Below, piece after piece: positions 30,115 through 39,378 of a stretch of 64,000 nt of DNA. A program made the position numbers and the translations under genes. Numbering within the stretch: the first letter of the stretch is position 1; each line of letters begins with the position of its first letter. The notes beneath the pieces were generated by a model. It saw nothing but the letters and a program-made list of their open reading frames with translations. It had not been told where the DNA came from and made no database searches. The stretch is from Prorocentrum cordatum (Eukaryota > Sar > Dinophyceae > Prorocentrales > Prorocentraceae): NCBI GenBank assembly GCA_963575745.1, contig CAUYUJ010022526.1:229139-293138 (forward strand). The letters run 5' to 3'.

Positions 30115-30665
30115 TGGACGTTCGTTGGGATTTCGTTGGAGGCCTCTCGGGGGCCTCTTGGAGGCAGTATGGAGGCCCCTTGGGGGCCGTTTCGGGGCCT
30201 CTTGGAACCTCTTTTGGGCTTCTTTGGGGCTTCTTGGGGCCTCTTGGAGGCCTCTTGGGGCCTCATGGTCGCCTCTTGTTGCCTCCAGTAAGCCTCTTGA
30301 AGCGAGGGGCTCGGATTTCCTGTTCGTGTTCCCTCTTTTGGTCCCTTTTGGGGCCGTCTTGGGGGCCTTTTGGGCCGTCTTGGCCGTCTTGGGGCGCTCT
30401 TAGGCCGTCTTGAGGCCCTCTTGGAGGCCTCTGTGACCATTGAGGGGTGGTCTTGGGGGCTCTTGGGCCGTCTTGGAGCGTCGGAAAGCCGAAAAGGCGA
30501 GACCGCCAAAATCTTTCAAAAGCCGAAAGGAAAATCAATGATTTTGGCCTCTTGGGGCCCTCTTGGGAGGCCTCTTCGGGCGTCTTGGCCGTCTTGAGCG
30601 TCTTGGGGCAATATTTCGGCGACGCGGTCCCTCTGGGACCGTCTTGGGGGCCTCGTGGGGTAGAT
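30115..30665. repeat. AAGA-phased tract, inverted, long
   Basis: CTTGGGGGCC, CTCTTGGAGG and GCCGTCTTGG units at about 10-11 base spacing, followed at 30735-30840 by a tract in the direct orientation. Confidence 0.8.
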
Positions 30666-30839
30666 TTCGGAATTTGGGGTCCGTGCCCCTTACAGCTCAT
30701 CAGGACTGTGAAGGAGGGGAAGAGGGGCGACGAGAGGGCCCACGAGACGTCCGAGAGGGCTCCAAAACGCCCCCAAAGCGCTCCAAGATGGCCCAAGACC
30801 GCCCAAGAGTGTTCCAAGATGGCCCACCATGGCTTTCAG

Positions 30840-31113
30840 GACTGGTCGCTCAAGTACCTTGTGGGATAATCACTGCTCGAGTAGTTGTGTGGCTTTGCCG
30901 CCCAAGGCAGCAGCATCTTTCACGCATCAATTTCCAGCGGGCTGCAGCCAAATTTAGCAGCTCATGTGCAGCGCTGGCCGCTGCATCCCTGACACGTTTA
31001 TGTTTTTTGTTTAAAAAAGTGGCCCAACATGGCTACAAGACGGCCCAAGAGGGCCTCAAGACGGCCAAGAGGCCCTCAACAGGAGTCCCACGAGGCCCTC
31101 AGGAGGCGAAATA
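30840..31113. other. flank of the retrotransposon
   Basis: A unique stretch followed by a short AAGA-phased tract (31020-31110) that ends at the left end of the retrotransposon. The right end at 52261 is also followed at once by such a tract, which supports the element boundaries. Confidence 0.6.
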
Positions 31114-31299
31114 TGGTAGTTTTTACAACTGAATGCTGAGCGGAGACGGGGAACCGGACGAAACCTTGTAAAGTACAGTCGTCTGGGAGCAACGCAGAAA
31201 CCGACCCTTTTCAACTGAAAAGGGTCGGTTTTTCTGCCGGCGAGAACACTACAGACGTCATTGGCTTGCATACGTACTCTTATTTGTGCTCAAAGTTTT
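31114..31299 (+). repeat. split direct repeat A1
   Basis: 186 bp, 182 identical to A2 at 51899. Starts TGGTAGTTTTTACAACTG and ends GTGCTCAAAGTTTT. Confidence 0.95.
31198..31231. promoter_or_regulatory. 34-bp hairpin inside A1
   Basis: Sixteen-base arms AAACCGACCCTTTTCA and TGAAAAGGGTCGGTTT pair perfectly around a two-base loop. The A2 copy at about 51983-52016 has two mismatches. It could be a recombinase-binding or RNA-processing structure; the role is inferred from position only. Confidence 0.75.
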
Positions 31300-31317
31300 G
31301 TGGGGGCCCCGGCTCCC

Positions 31318-31713
31318 ATGGAGGCTCTGCTCCTCGAGATTTCCCGGGGCATCTCAACCGCCCTCGCCGTGCGGTCTTCGGCGGTCCCCTGTCCAGACTG
31401 CACCTGCAATTGCACGCCTGCGCTTGCCTGCTCAGAGGGCGCGCTCCCGCGGGAGTTCGGGCAGGAGACGGGCTGGGAGTGGCCCGGGCCCTGGGCCTGC
31501 TTCTCCTTGATCGGCCTCGGCGCGGTCGCCGGGGCCTCGGCGGTGCTGCTGGCACAGCGCAGGCTGGCGCCTGCCCCCGCAGCGGCGTCGGCACGGGCAG
31601 CGGGCCCGGCCGAGCTCGCGGACCCCTCGTCCGCCCGAGCGGACTTGCTGCAGGAGGCGCGCGCGCAGCTGGCGGAGGTTGCAGCACGCCGCGCCGCGGC
31701 CCGCCAGGCCTGA
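31318..31713 (+). CDS. retrotransposon ORF1: Cys-rich single-pass membrane protein
   Basis: Encodes 131 residues from ATG 31318. Order: MEALLLEISRGISTALAVRS, a Cys cluster (PCPDCTCNCTPALAC), an acidic Trp-rich turn (GWEWPGPW), a hydrophobic helix of about 20 residues (CFSLIGLGAVAGASAVLLA, roughly residues 64-82), then an Ala/Arg/Glu helix (LLQEARAQLAEVAARR). The stop is four bases before the ATG of the gag-like ORF. I recall similar Cys-plus-TM leaders before gag-like ORFs in dinoflagellate retroelements. Function unknown; a membrane anchor for the particle is possible. Confidence 0.6.
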   Translation: MEALLLEISRGISTALAVRSSAVPCPDCTCNCTPALACSEGALPREFGQETGWEWPGPWACFSLIGLGAVAGASAVLLAQRRLAPAPAAASARAAGPAELADPSSARADLLQEARAQLAEVAARRAAARQA

Positions 31714-31717
31714 CGCC

Positions 31718-33082
31718 ATGGCGGCTCCACACCAGGTCATCGCGGCGGGCTTGGCCGAGGGCGACTTCCTGGCTGTCCGATACAGAGTGGGTGGCCGGCG
31801 CCTGTGGCACCGCCGCCTGGTAGTGGCGCTCGTGCCCGGCGGGACCACCGTTGCGGGCATCATGACTCCCGAATTCGATGAGTACGACGAGGACGTGGCC
31901 GACCAGGCGAATATCGCAGAGTGGACGATGCTCCCGCTTGGCACGATCGGGCCTGCTGCTCCGGCGATGGGTAACGACGACGTCTACGACTTCAGGCACA
32001 TCCCGTTGCAGGCCGCGGTGGATGCAGCTCGAACCGCAGCATACGCGAGAAGGGGGGCTGTGCCGGTCGGGCCCATCGTGGTCAACCTCGCCGGGCGCGT
32101 GGGGGCCGGCGCTCCTGTGGGCGCAGCACCCCCTGCGGCTGGCGGCGCGGCGGCTGCGGCGGCTGGGGGCCCTGGCGGCGGCGGCGGCCTCGCGGGGCTG
32201 GTGGCGGCCCTTGGCGGCCCGGCGGGCGGCCCGGCCGTTGCGGCGGCCGCCCCAGCGGCCCTGGTGCCCGTGGCAGCGCCCGCCGCCCCTGCCGCCGGTG
32301 CGGGCGCCCCGCCAGCCGGGCCTGGGGCCGCGGCGGCCATCCTTGGCGCGCCCGTCGCGCCCGCCGCCCTGGCAGCGCCCGGCGCGCCCGCGGCCGCGGC
32401 TGCAGCTCCCGCGGCGGGCGCCCCGGCGGCCCCGGCTGTGGCTGGACCTGGCGGCGACGCCCGGATCTTCGGCGTGGTGGTCGATGCGCGCGGGGTCCGT
32501 CATGTGGACTTCTGCACCGCAGTCACCCGGATGACCGAGCTCCCCTGGCCAGACAGGCCCGTGCGAGGGCCGCGCACTTTGCGGTGGGTGGCAGAGTTCA
32601 TGGCGCAGCGGAGCGGCACGCCGACGGCGCATCATCAGAGGTGGCTGGCGGAGACGGGCCTTGACCCCGCTGGTCCAGGAGTGGAGATCCACCAGACGGG
32701 CTGCGTCGTCCTCGAGACGGCCATTACCTACGACCAGGAACACGCCACGAACCTCGCCCACCTCGAGCTCGTCGCCCGCTCGATCCAGGTGCAGGAAGAG
32801 AAGTACCGGTTTCTCGTTGAGCCCGACGATGCCTCGGCTGCTGACAGGTCGGCCATGATGGGGACGTCGCAGCTCGCGGGCTCTGCGTGTGTCTGCCCCG
32901 CCCTTCGCGACTATCTCGCATCGGAGTTGCAGAAAGAGATGGCAGTTGCGAAGGAGCGGAGGAAGGCGCGCGAGGAGCGCGCCCTCGCCGGCGGCCAGCC
33001 TGGCGGCAAGCGCGGAGGGGGCGGCAGGGGCCGCGGCGGCCGGCGGGGCAGAGGCTCCGGTGCCGCAGGCGGCGATGCCTAG
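31718..33082 (+). CDS. retrotransposon gag-like ORF2
   Basis: Encodes 454 residues from ATG 31718 (gccATGG). An N-terminal compact part (MAAPHQVIAAGLAEGDFLAV, RRLWHRRLVVALV, EWTMLPLGTIG) is followed by about 150 residues of Ala/Gly/Pro. A helical C-terminal part (RTLRWVAEFMAQR, TNLAHLELVARSIQVQEEKY) precedes a basic Gly/Arg tail (GGRGRGGRRGRG) suited to nucleic-acid binding. There are no Cys-His zinc knuckles. The stop TAG at 33080-33082 overlaps the ATG of the polymerase ORF (ATGCCTAG). The overlap suggests reinitiation or frameshift coupling. The gag assignment rests on position and layout. Confidence 0.65.
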   Translation: MAAPHQVIAAGLAEGDFLAVRYRVGGRRLWHRRLVVALVPGGTTVAGIMTPEFDEYDEDVADQANIAEWTMLPLGTIGPAAPAMGNDDVYDFRHIPLQAAVDAARTAAYARRGAVPVGPIVVNLAGRVGAGAPVGAAPPAAGGAAAAAAGGPGGGGGLAGLVAALGGPAGGPAVAAAAPAALVPVAAPAAPAAGAGAPPAGPGAAAAILGAPVAPAALAAPGAPAAAAAAPAAGAPAAPAVAGPGGDARIFGVVVDARGVRHVDFCTAVTRMTELPWPDRPVRGPRTLRWVAEFMAQRSGTPTAHHQRWLAETGLDPAGPGVEIHQTGCVVLETAITYDQEHATNLAHLELVARSIQVQEEKYRFLVEPDDASAADRSAMMGTSQLAGSACVCPALRDYLASELQKEMAVAKERRKAREERALAGGQPGGKRGGGGRGRGGRRGRGSGAAGGDA

Positions 33083-35336
33083 CTTGCCGGAGGGCGGTCG
33101 GCTTGGCCCGCCGCCGCCCTCGCTCCTCCAGGCCTCCGCGGGCGCCAACAGCGCTGCCCGCACTTCGGGCGAGGCCGGGCCCCCTTCGCGTGAAGACGGT
33201 CGCCGGCGCAACCTCTTCCCGCTGCCGCAGCTCACAGCAGCCGACGCGGCGCCTGGCCTCTCTCGCACCCGGCGGCGCGCTCGGGCGGGCCACGCCCTCG
33301 GGCGCGCGCTCGACCGGGCCGGCGCAGCCGTGCATGCGCTGAATTACTTATACGGTGACAAGTCCTCGCCCGAGTCGGCCGTTCCGACAGCTGGGCAGCG
33401 CTGCGCCGTCGGTCACATTTGGGACACCATTGCCGCCCTCGGCCCCGAGCCGGACGAGTACCGCGACGACGTGTCCGACCCCAGCGGGGCCCTCCGGGAG
33501 CTCCTTGCTGGGTCCGCGCTGTGCCCTGACGGCAGCGGGCCCACCACTCCCTACGTGCCAGACCTCGTCTCTTGGTCCGATGTGTCCCAGCCCCCAGCGC
33601 CGCTCCTTGGGCTGCTTGGAGAGCGGGGCGCCGCCGCGCTGCAGGAGTGGAGGCGCCATGTGCTTCGAGATGCGGAGGAGGCGCGTCAGCTTCGGGCTGA
33701 GGCTTGTCCGCGCGGGCCCTACGCGGACCCCGCCCTCGTTCAGTCGCCCACAGAGTGTGCCAAGTTCCTGGGCGCGATGGCTGAGCGCCACATGCTCACC
33801 TTGTCTCCCGCCCGGGGGCGGCGGGGCAACATGGGAATATTTTTTGTACCTAAAAAGAATGGGAAGTTGAGGGTCATCTTCGACACGCGGGTGGCCAACT
33901 GCTCGTTCATCGAAGCCCCGAGGACCCAGCTGCCGTCTGCCTCGGCCTGGGGCCGCCTCGAGGCTGGCGACGTTCGCCTCAGCATCGGCTCCGCCGACCT
34001 GGGCGTCGCTTTCTACCGCGTGCAGGTGCCTGCTGGGATGGAGGAGTTCTTCACCTTGCCTCCGATCCCTGCAAAGTATTTGATGCCCTTCGGATGCGTG
34101 GAGGCCGGCACGAGGGGTGACGACCTCCTGCTCCCGCAAGTGGTGGTGCTCCCGATGGGCTTCGGCTGGGCCCTGCACCTGCGCCAGACGGTGCTGCAGA
34201 CATCCCTGTGCCGAGCCGGCTTCTCGCCCGAGAACCTGATCCTTGACGGCCATAGCGGCTGCCAGCTCTCTGACGACCCATCCTCGGTCGTGGGCGCCGG
34301 CTACGTGGACAACTACTTCGTCCTTGGCGGCTCCCCAAAGCACGTGAGCGAGCAGCTGCAGTATATCACCGACGACCTCCAACGGCATGGGCTCGCAGTT
34401 CATGACGTCGAGGAGCCCTCCCAGGACTGCGACTTCCTGGGGCTGTCGCTGCGCGAGGGGCGCTGGCTCAGCCTTCGGACTCGCAACATCTGGCGCCTCC
34501 GCGCGGCCATCCGCGGCGCCCTGCGCCGCCGGCTGATCAGCGGGTTCCTGTTGCGCTGTGCTCACCGGCCACATCACGCGGGCCCTTCTGCTTCGACGAG
34601 AGATGCTGTGCGTGCTGGGGGCGACCTACGCATTCATTCAGGCCACCGGGCCCACGGCGGCGCCCCTGTGGCCTGCGGCGCGACAGGAGCTCCAGCTAAT
34701 TCACGACCTGCTGCCCCTTTGCACGGCCGGCCTGGGCGCCCCCTGGCACGGGCGCGTCGCGTGTGCAGACGCCTCTCCGTGGGGACTGGGTGTCGTTGCT
34801 CGCCGCGCCCCAAAGGACCTCGCGGGCGCCGCGGGCCGAGTTGCTGACAAGTGGAGGTGCAAAGTCGAGGGAGGAGCGCAGGCGAGAGCTCGCACTGTAG
34901 GAGTGTCGGAGGAGACTGACGCCGCCGCCGCCGACCTCGGCTACCCCCCCTCGTTCGACAGCTCGGACAACGCGAACGTCGGTCCCGGGGGGAAGGGGGC
35001 GCAGGACGAGCTGGGGCGTTCGGCGCTCGATCCTCGCCCGCCCGTCGACTTCGAGGAGGTCCCCGCGCACTTCATTCGGGAGTCGGCCTGGGGCTCGGTC
35101 GCCGCGGTCTTCGTCGACGGTCAGGCCGACATCTTGGCCTTGGAGGTGGAGGTTCTCGTTCTTGGGTATCGCCATCTGCTACGGTCCACGTCTTCGTTCG
35201 GGTCCTGGTTCCTCGTCCTCTCCGACAACCTGCCCTTGGTCCTGTCGGTCGGGAAGGGCCAGGCTCGCAGCAGGCACCTCCAGAGCACCCTTCGCAATAT
35301 CTGCGCGCTCTCCGTGGCCACTGGCTCAACCCTGTC
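33075..35336 (+). pseudogene. reverse transcriptase-RNase H (5' part of pol)
   Basis: From ATG 33075. The RT core is clear: GIFFVPKKNGKLRVIFDTR, SADLGVAFYRVQ (first catalytic Asp), LPMGFGWALHLRQ, and AGYVDNYFVLG with YVDN at residues 410-413 in place of YxDD; an Asn in the last place is a variant I recall from dinoflagellate elements. The ordered frame ends near 34550; homology resumes one frame over (GHITRALLLRREMLCVLG), so there is a frameshift. RNase H follows: ACADASPWGLGVV (Asp codon 34768), ILALEVEVL (Glu) and LVLSDNLPLVLSVGKG (Asp). The domain is cut at 35336 by the insertion; its end is at 49571. Confidence 0.85.
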
Positions 35337-35337
35337 T

Positions 35338-35378
35338 CCCTGAGGTCCCAGGGTTCTTGCGTTAAGAACCTAGATGTT
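35338..35378. repeat. left terminal inverted repeat
   Basis: 41 bp. Itself contains the inverted pair GGTTCTT...AAGAACC. Followed by two further TTCTTGCGTT(A/T)AGATCCC copies (to about 35420), likely transposase sites. Confidence 0.95.
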
Positions 35379-35399
35379 AGGTTCTTGCGTTAAGATCCC

Positions 35400-35926
35400 G
35401 TTTCTTGCGTTTAGATCCCAAGTGGTCTTAACCCCCATGTTAAAATAAAATGCCCGAGAACATAATACATTCATATATTTCTGCAAGAAAAACAGCAAAA
35501 CGATATCTACATATAGTATATGGTTTGCGATGTGTCCAACTTTCAACGCGGATGATAAATGTAAGAGAGGGAAACGCGCACATGACTTAATTGCTTCGCG
35601 TTGCTTGGCATTGCTGTGCATTGCCTCTCGTTGCGTTGTTTGACATTGCTCCGCATTGCTGCGCTCAGACATCGCGGGGGGTTTCCAGCGCGCCCGTCCG
35701 TGCAGTCACGGTGGCGGATCCATTTGTATAAACAAATGCGCCCAGACGGGTCGGGGGATTCAGATGCCCCTCCTTTCTCGATCGAAGTCGGTGGCCGCAA
35801 GGCTTTCGGGCAGAGGGAAACTGACGAGGGGGAGGGCGAGAAGGCGAAGTCTTCTCGAGGAGCGGACGGGGTGGCGCCGCTGCCGTTTGGAATCAAGCCA
35901 TACAGCGGCAACGTGCTACACGCACC
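35400..35926. other. left subterminal region of the insertion
   Basis: AT-rich by local standards (35435-35560), then irregular GCATTGC repeats (35590-35660). No gene until the ATG at 35927. Confidence 0.5.
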
Positions 35927-38476
35927 ATGGCCCCTCGCAGGAAGAGGCCAGCAGCCGCGAATGCCGCGGTGGATGGCGACGACTTCGACGACGACAGCGG
36001 CGAGGCTGCGCCCCGCGGCCGCGTCCACGGCGCGAACGCCGACACGTTGAAGGAGGTGCTGGGGCCGATGGTGACCTCGAGCGTGCGCTACCACTACAGA
36101 GAGAATGTGGGCTCTGGCCCGATGAACACCGACATCCTGAAGCAACACTTCGGCACGATCGCGGCAGTGCTCAAGGAGTACCCCAACGGCAGCGTGACGC
36201 AGAGCACGGCGTTCGACGTCTTCTCTCACTTTGCGCGGGTGAATGATGAGCATTGGCATCTCGGACCAGAGAAAACAGGATGGGCTACCTCGCAGGCAAA
36301 ACGCTTGAGGGCGATGCTCAGGGACGTCAGCCAGCAGATCCTTAAGGTGAGGAAGAACCCGACCAGGAAGGCGCCGCAGTGGCTCCTCCCGTTCATGAAG
36401 GCGACGATGACGCCCGAGGAACATCGGGCTTAAATGTTATCGGAGGGGGGGTAGGAGGAGGAGGAGGAGGAGGAGGAGGAGGGGGGGGAGGAGGAGGAGG
36501 AGGAGGAGCAGGAGGAGGAGGAGGAGGGGGAGGAGCAGGCGCAAGAGCATGGGCAGGAACAGGATGAGGCAGACGAGCACTAGCAGCAACAGCATAATAA
36601 GGGAAGTCGTTTTGGGGGATGGCAGAATGAGGTCAGAGTTCGGAGTGGTGGGGGGGGAATTCATCGACCAATCCATCGCGCGTCCATCGGCGGCGATGGA
36701 CATGCGATGGAGTTGCGATGGGCACCCCTTCCACCACCCCGAACTCTGGCCTCGCGACCCCCCAGCTCACCGGTACTCCCCGCAGGAGCTCGCGAAGGCG
36801 GAGCCCGTCGCGAGCGCGGAGGTGCCCGACGCCGCAGCGCCCAACCACACCGAGGACGCGCCTCCTCCACCTCCTCCCACTCCTCCTATTCCGCACCCTC
36901 TCATCGGAAGGAGGCCGAGGACACGTTCGTGAAATACGCATACGAGTACGACGAGGAGATGCAGGCAGTCGGGGTAAATGCAACCCCGTCCTCCTCGTTA
37001 TCCTATTCCTCCTTCTCATCCTCCTCCTGATCCTCCTCTCTTCCTCCTCCTCCTCCTCCTCCTCCTCCTCCTCCTCCTCCTCCTCCTCCTTCTCCTCCTC
37101 CTCCTCCTCCTCGTCCTCCTCCTCCTCCCACATTCGCCGCTCCGTTATTATGCATCCTCGTCATCTTCGTTCTTGCACTCGACCTCGTCCTCGTCCTCCT
37201 CATGTCCTGTCTTCTTCGACGTCCTCCTCGCCTTCGTTCTTCAATCCTCGCTATTTCACTAGATGTCATACTCCCTGTCCTTATCCTGCCCTTCATCCTC
37301 ATCCTCCGTGTCCTTTATCTTCATCTTCTTCGTTCTTTCACTCGATCTTCTCCTCATCATCTCCCTCCTCTTCCCTCTTGCACTCGCCCTCCTCCTCCGC
37401 CGCCTCCTCCTCCTCCTCTCTCGACCTCCTACTCCTCCATCCTCATCCTGCCTTGACCTTACTCCTACCCCCCCTCCTCGTCAAGGGGGGGGGAAGGGCG
37501 GTTGAGCTTATTTTGAGGAGGAGGAGGGGGAGGAGGAGGTGGAGGAGGAGGAGGAGGAGGAGGGGGAGGAGGAGGAGGAGGAGGAGGGAGGAGGAGGAGG
37601 AGGAGGAGGCGGAGGAGGGGGAGGAGGAGAACGGTGAGGAGGGGGAGTCGGGGTCGCTTGCGCTTCCCCCAGGCTGCTTTCAGGCGCGAGGTCTGGAAGA
37701 AGCCCAACGGCGAGGAGTACCAGACGAAGAAGATCAAGTCGGTGACAGCGCCCCAGAGGCCATCGCCAGACTGCGACGACAACGCCCACCCCGTGGTGAA
37801 GTTCAAGAACACAGACGGCTCGGGCGACACGTGCACGATCGAGACTGTGACGGTGGGGCAGCTGCTGAAGAGGCCTACGACAGGAGAAGCGACGATGGGC
37901 ACGAACAAGGTTGAAGAGTGGAACGTGAACGCGTTCGACGGGAGATTGGTCTTGCGCTGGAACGAAGAGAAAGAGAACAAGGAAAAGAACCGCAAGCGCA
38001 GCATGATGCTGCAGCTCCAGTTCCACGGCAGCTCGGAAGGCACGAAGCAGATCGCCCAGGTCGCGACGACAGACCTCGACGAAGTTGCCGTGGCCAAGGC
38101 CGACAAGTTCATGAAGCAGCTGGGACGCGACTTCTCCGACGGCAAGCTGGGCGGGGACTTTGCCGAGAGCAAGGCCGAGGCAAAGAAGCGCAGGGGTGAC
38201 TGGCAGGCGGCGGTTCCCCCGAAACAGACGGCCGAGAAGAAGAAGGTGTTGGCCGCGAAGAGGCCTGCCGTGGCGACCGCTCGCGACGTCGAGCCGACGA
38301 AGGCTGCCAAGAAGGCGAACGGTGGGCCCGAGACGCACCCCGAGGTCGAGCAGGCAACTGGTGACACCTACCCCGTCACGCCCGTCAAGGTTCCGAGGGC
38401 CAAGCAGCCCGTGGGCGCCACCGCCATCCCCACGGCCATCCCCGAGGCCGAGCCGATCTCGTCGGACACTGAGTGA
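35927..38476 (+). CDS. cargo gene A, unknown function, four proposed exons
   Basis: Proposed exons 35927-36427, 36786-36857, 36911-36973 and 37673-38476 join in phase into about 479 residues. ATG in caccATGG. Exon 1 has a basic start (MAPRRKRP), an acidic patch, TLKEVLGPMVTSSVRYHYRE and a helical stretch to PFMKATMTPEEHR. Small exons give ELAKAEPVASAEVPDAAAP and DTFVKYAYEYDEEMQAVG. Exon 4 (from AAFRREVWKKPNGEEY) has a beta-rich segment (VVKFKNTDGSGDTCTIETVT, RLVLRWNEEKENKEKNRKRS), QLQFHGSSEGTKQIAQVAT and a Lys/Pro-rich tail. Intron 3 is GT-AG, with a good acceptor TTCCCCCAG; introns 1 and 2 would need GC donors, as known in dinoflagellates. The introns are filled with GGA and CCT triplets. 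No family recognised. Confidence 0.55.
36443..36540. repeat. GGA triplet array in proposed intron 1 of gene A
   Basis: Nearly pure GGAGGA, purine on the coding strand. Confidence 0.95.
36673..36721. repeat. CCATCG palindrome, copy 1
   Basis: CCATCGC..GTCCATCG faces CGATGGAC..GCGATGG around GCGG; followed by AGTTGCGATGG. Member of the dispersed CCATCG/CGATGG family. Confidence 0.85.
36989..37635. repeat. CCT array then GGA array inside intron 3 of gene A
   Basis: CTCCTC runs at 37036-37130 and elsewhere to 37460, then GAGGAG runs at 37512-37635, on one strand of the same 699-base proposed intron. The two halves are complementary and could pair in the pre-mRNA. Confidence 0.9.
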
Positions 38477-39378
38477 GGCTGGCTAGGCAAAACCATTTCC
38501 GAAAAGATTCGAGGGGGAATCTGATAGTGAAAACTGTAACTCTGCTATCCCCTCGCACCCCGCTCCAGCAGGGCCCACCCCTCCGATCGAAACACAGTCG
38601 AACGCCGAACAGCTTGACCCAAAATGGCTACGGAGGAAGAGGAGGAGGAGGAGGAGGAGGAGGAGGAGGAGGAGGGGGAGGAGGAGGGGGGCAGGGGCAA
38701 TGAGGAGGAGGATGTGGAAGCGAAGATGGGGACGATGAGGATGAGTGGGGTTGATGGTTCAGAATCGCCAACGGCACCGCTTCTGGGAACAATTTCAGGG
38801 AGAGTCGGGCGTTGATTAGTTGCAGGGCCATGCCCGCGAGGCCCAGGTTCTGGCCCGAGACGGGGTCTCAGGTTCTGTTTGGGACGACGACGACGACGAC
38901 CAAGTCAAGACCCACGTCCAACGGACCAACACCAACCTACCCCACCAACACCACCACCCCACCACCAGCACTGCACCAGCGACCAGCACCAGCTCCAGCT
39001 ACCAGCACAGAACCTTCACCGAGCACCAGCCACCCAGCTCGACCACACACCACCACCACTACAACCATTCACCACCACCACAAACTCAACACACAACACA
39101 ACTCCACCACCACCCGAGCCACATCACCAGCACAGCACCTGCACCAGCAACGCACAACGCACCAAGCACCAAGCAAACAGCACCAGCAACCAGAACAACC
39201 AACCACACCAACACACCACCACCACAACCACCGCCTGCTTTTGAACGCAGCGATAGCACGATCTGGATAAGGGCGTTGCGTCGTTTCTTGATTTCATGAG
39301 GAGTGGCAAGCCCTCTTGCCTAGAGTCCTCGAGTTCACACTGAGACCAGCTAATTTCAGAGAGACTCGTATCTGGCGG
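38477..39378. other. intergenic: GAG array and CA-rich stretch
   Basis: A GAGGAG run at 38634-38695 and a C/A-rich stretch (CACCAACACCACC) at 38890-39235, open in three frames because it lacks T in stop contexts. No gene. Confidence 0.6.
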
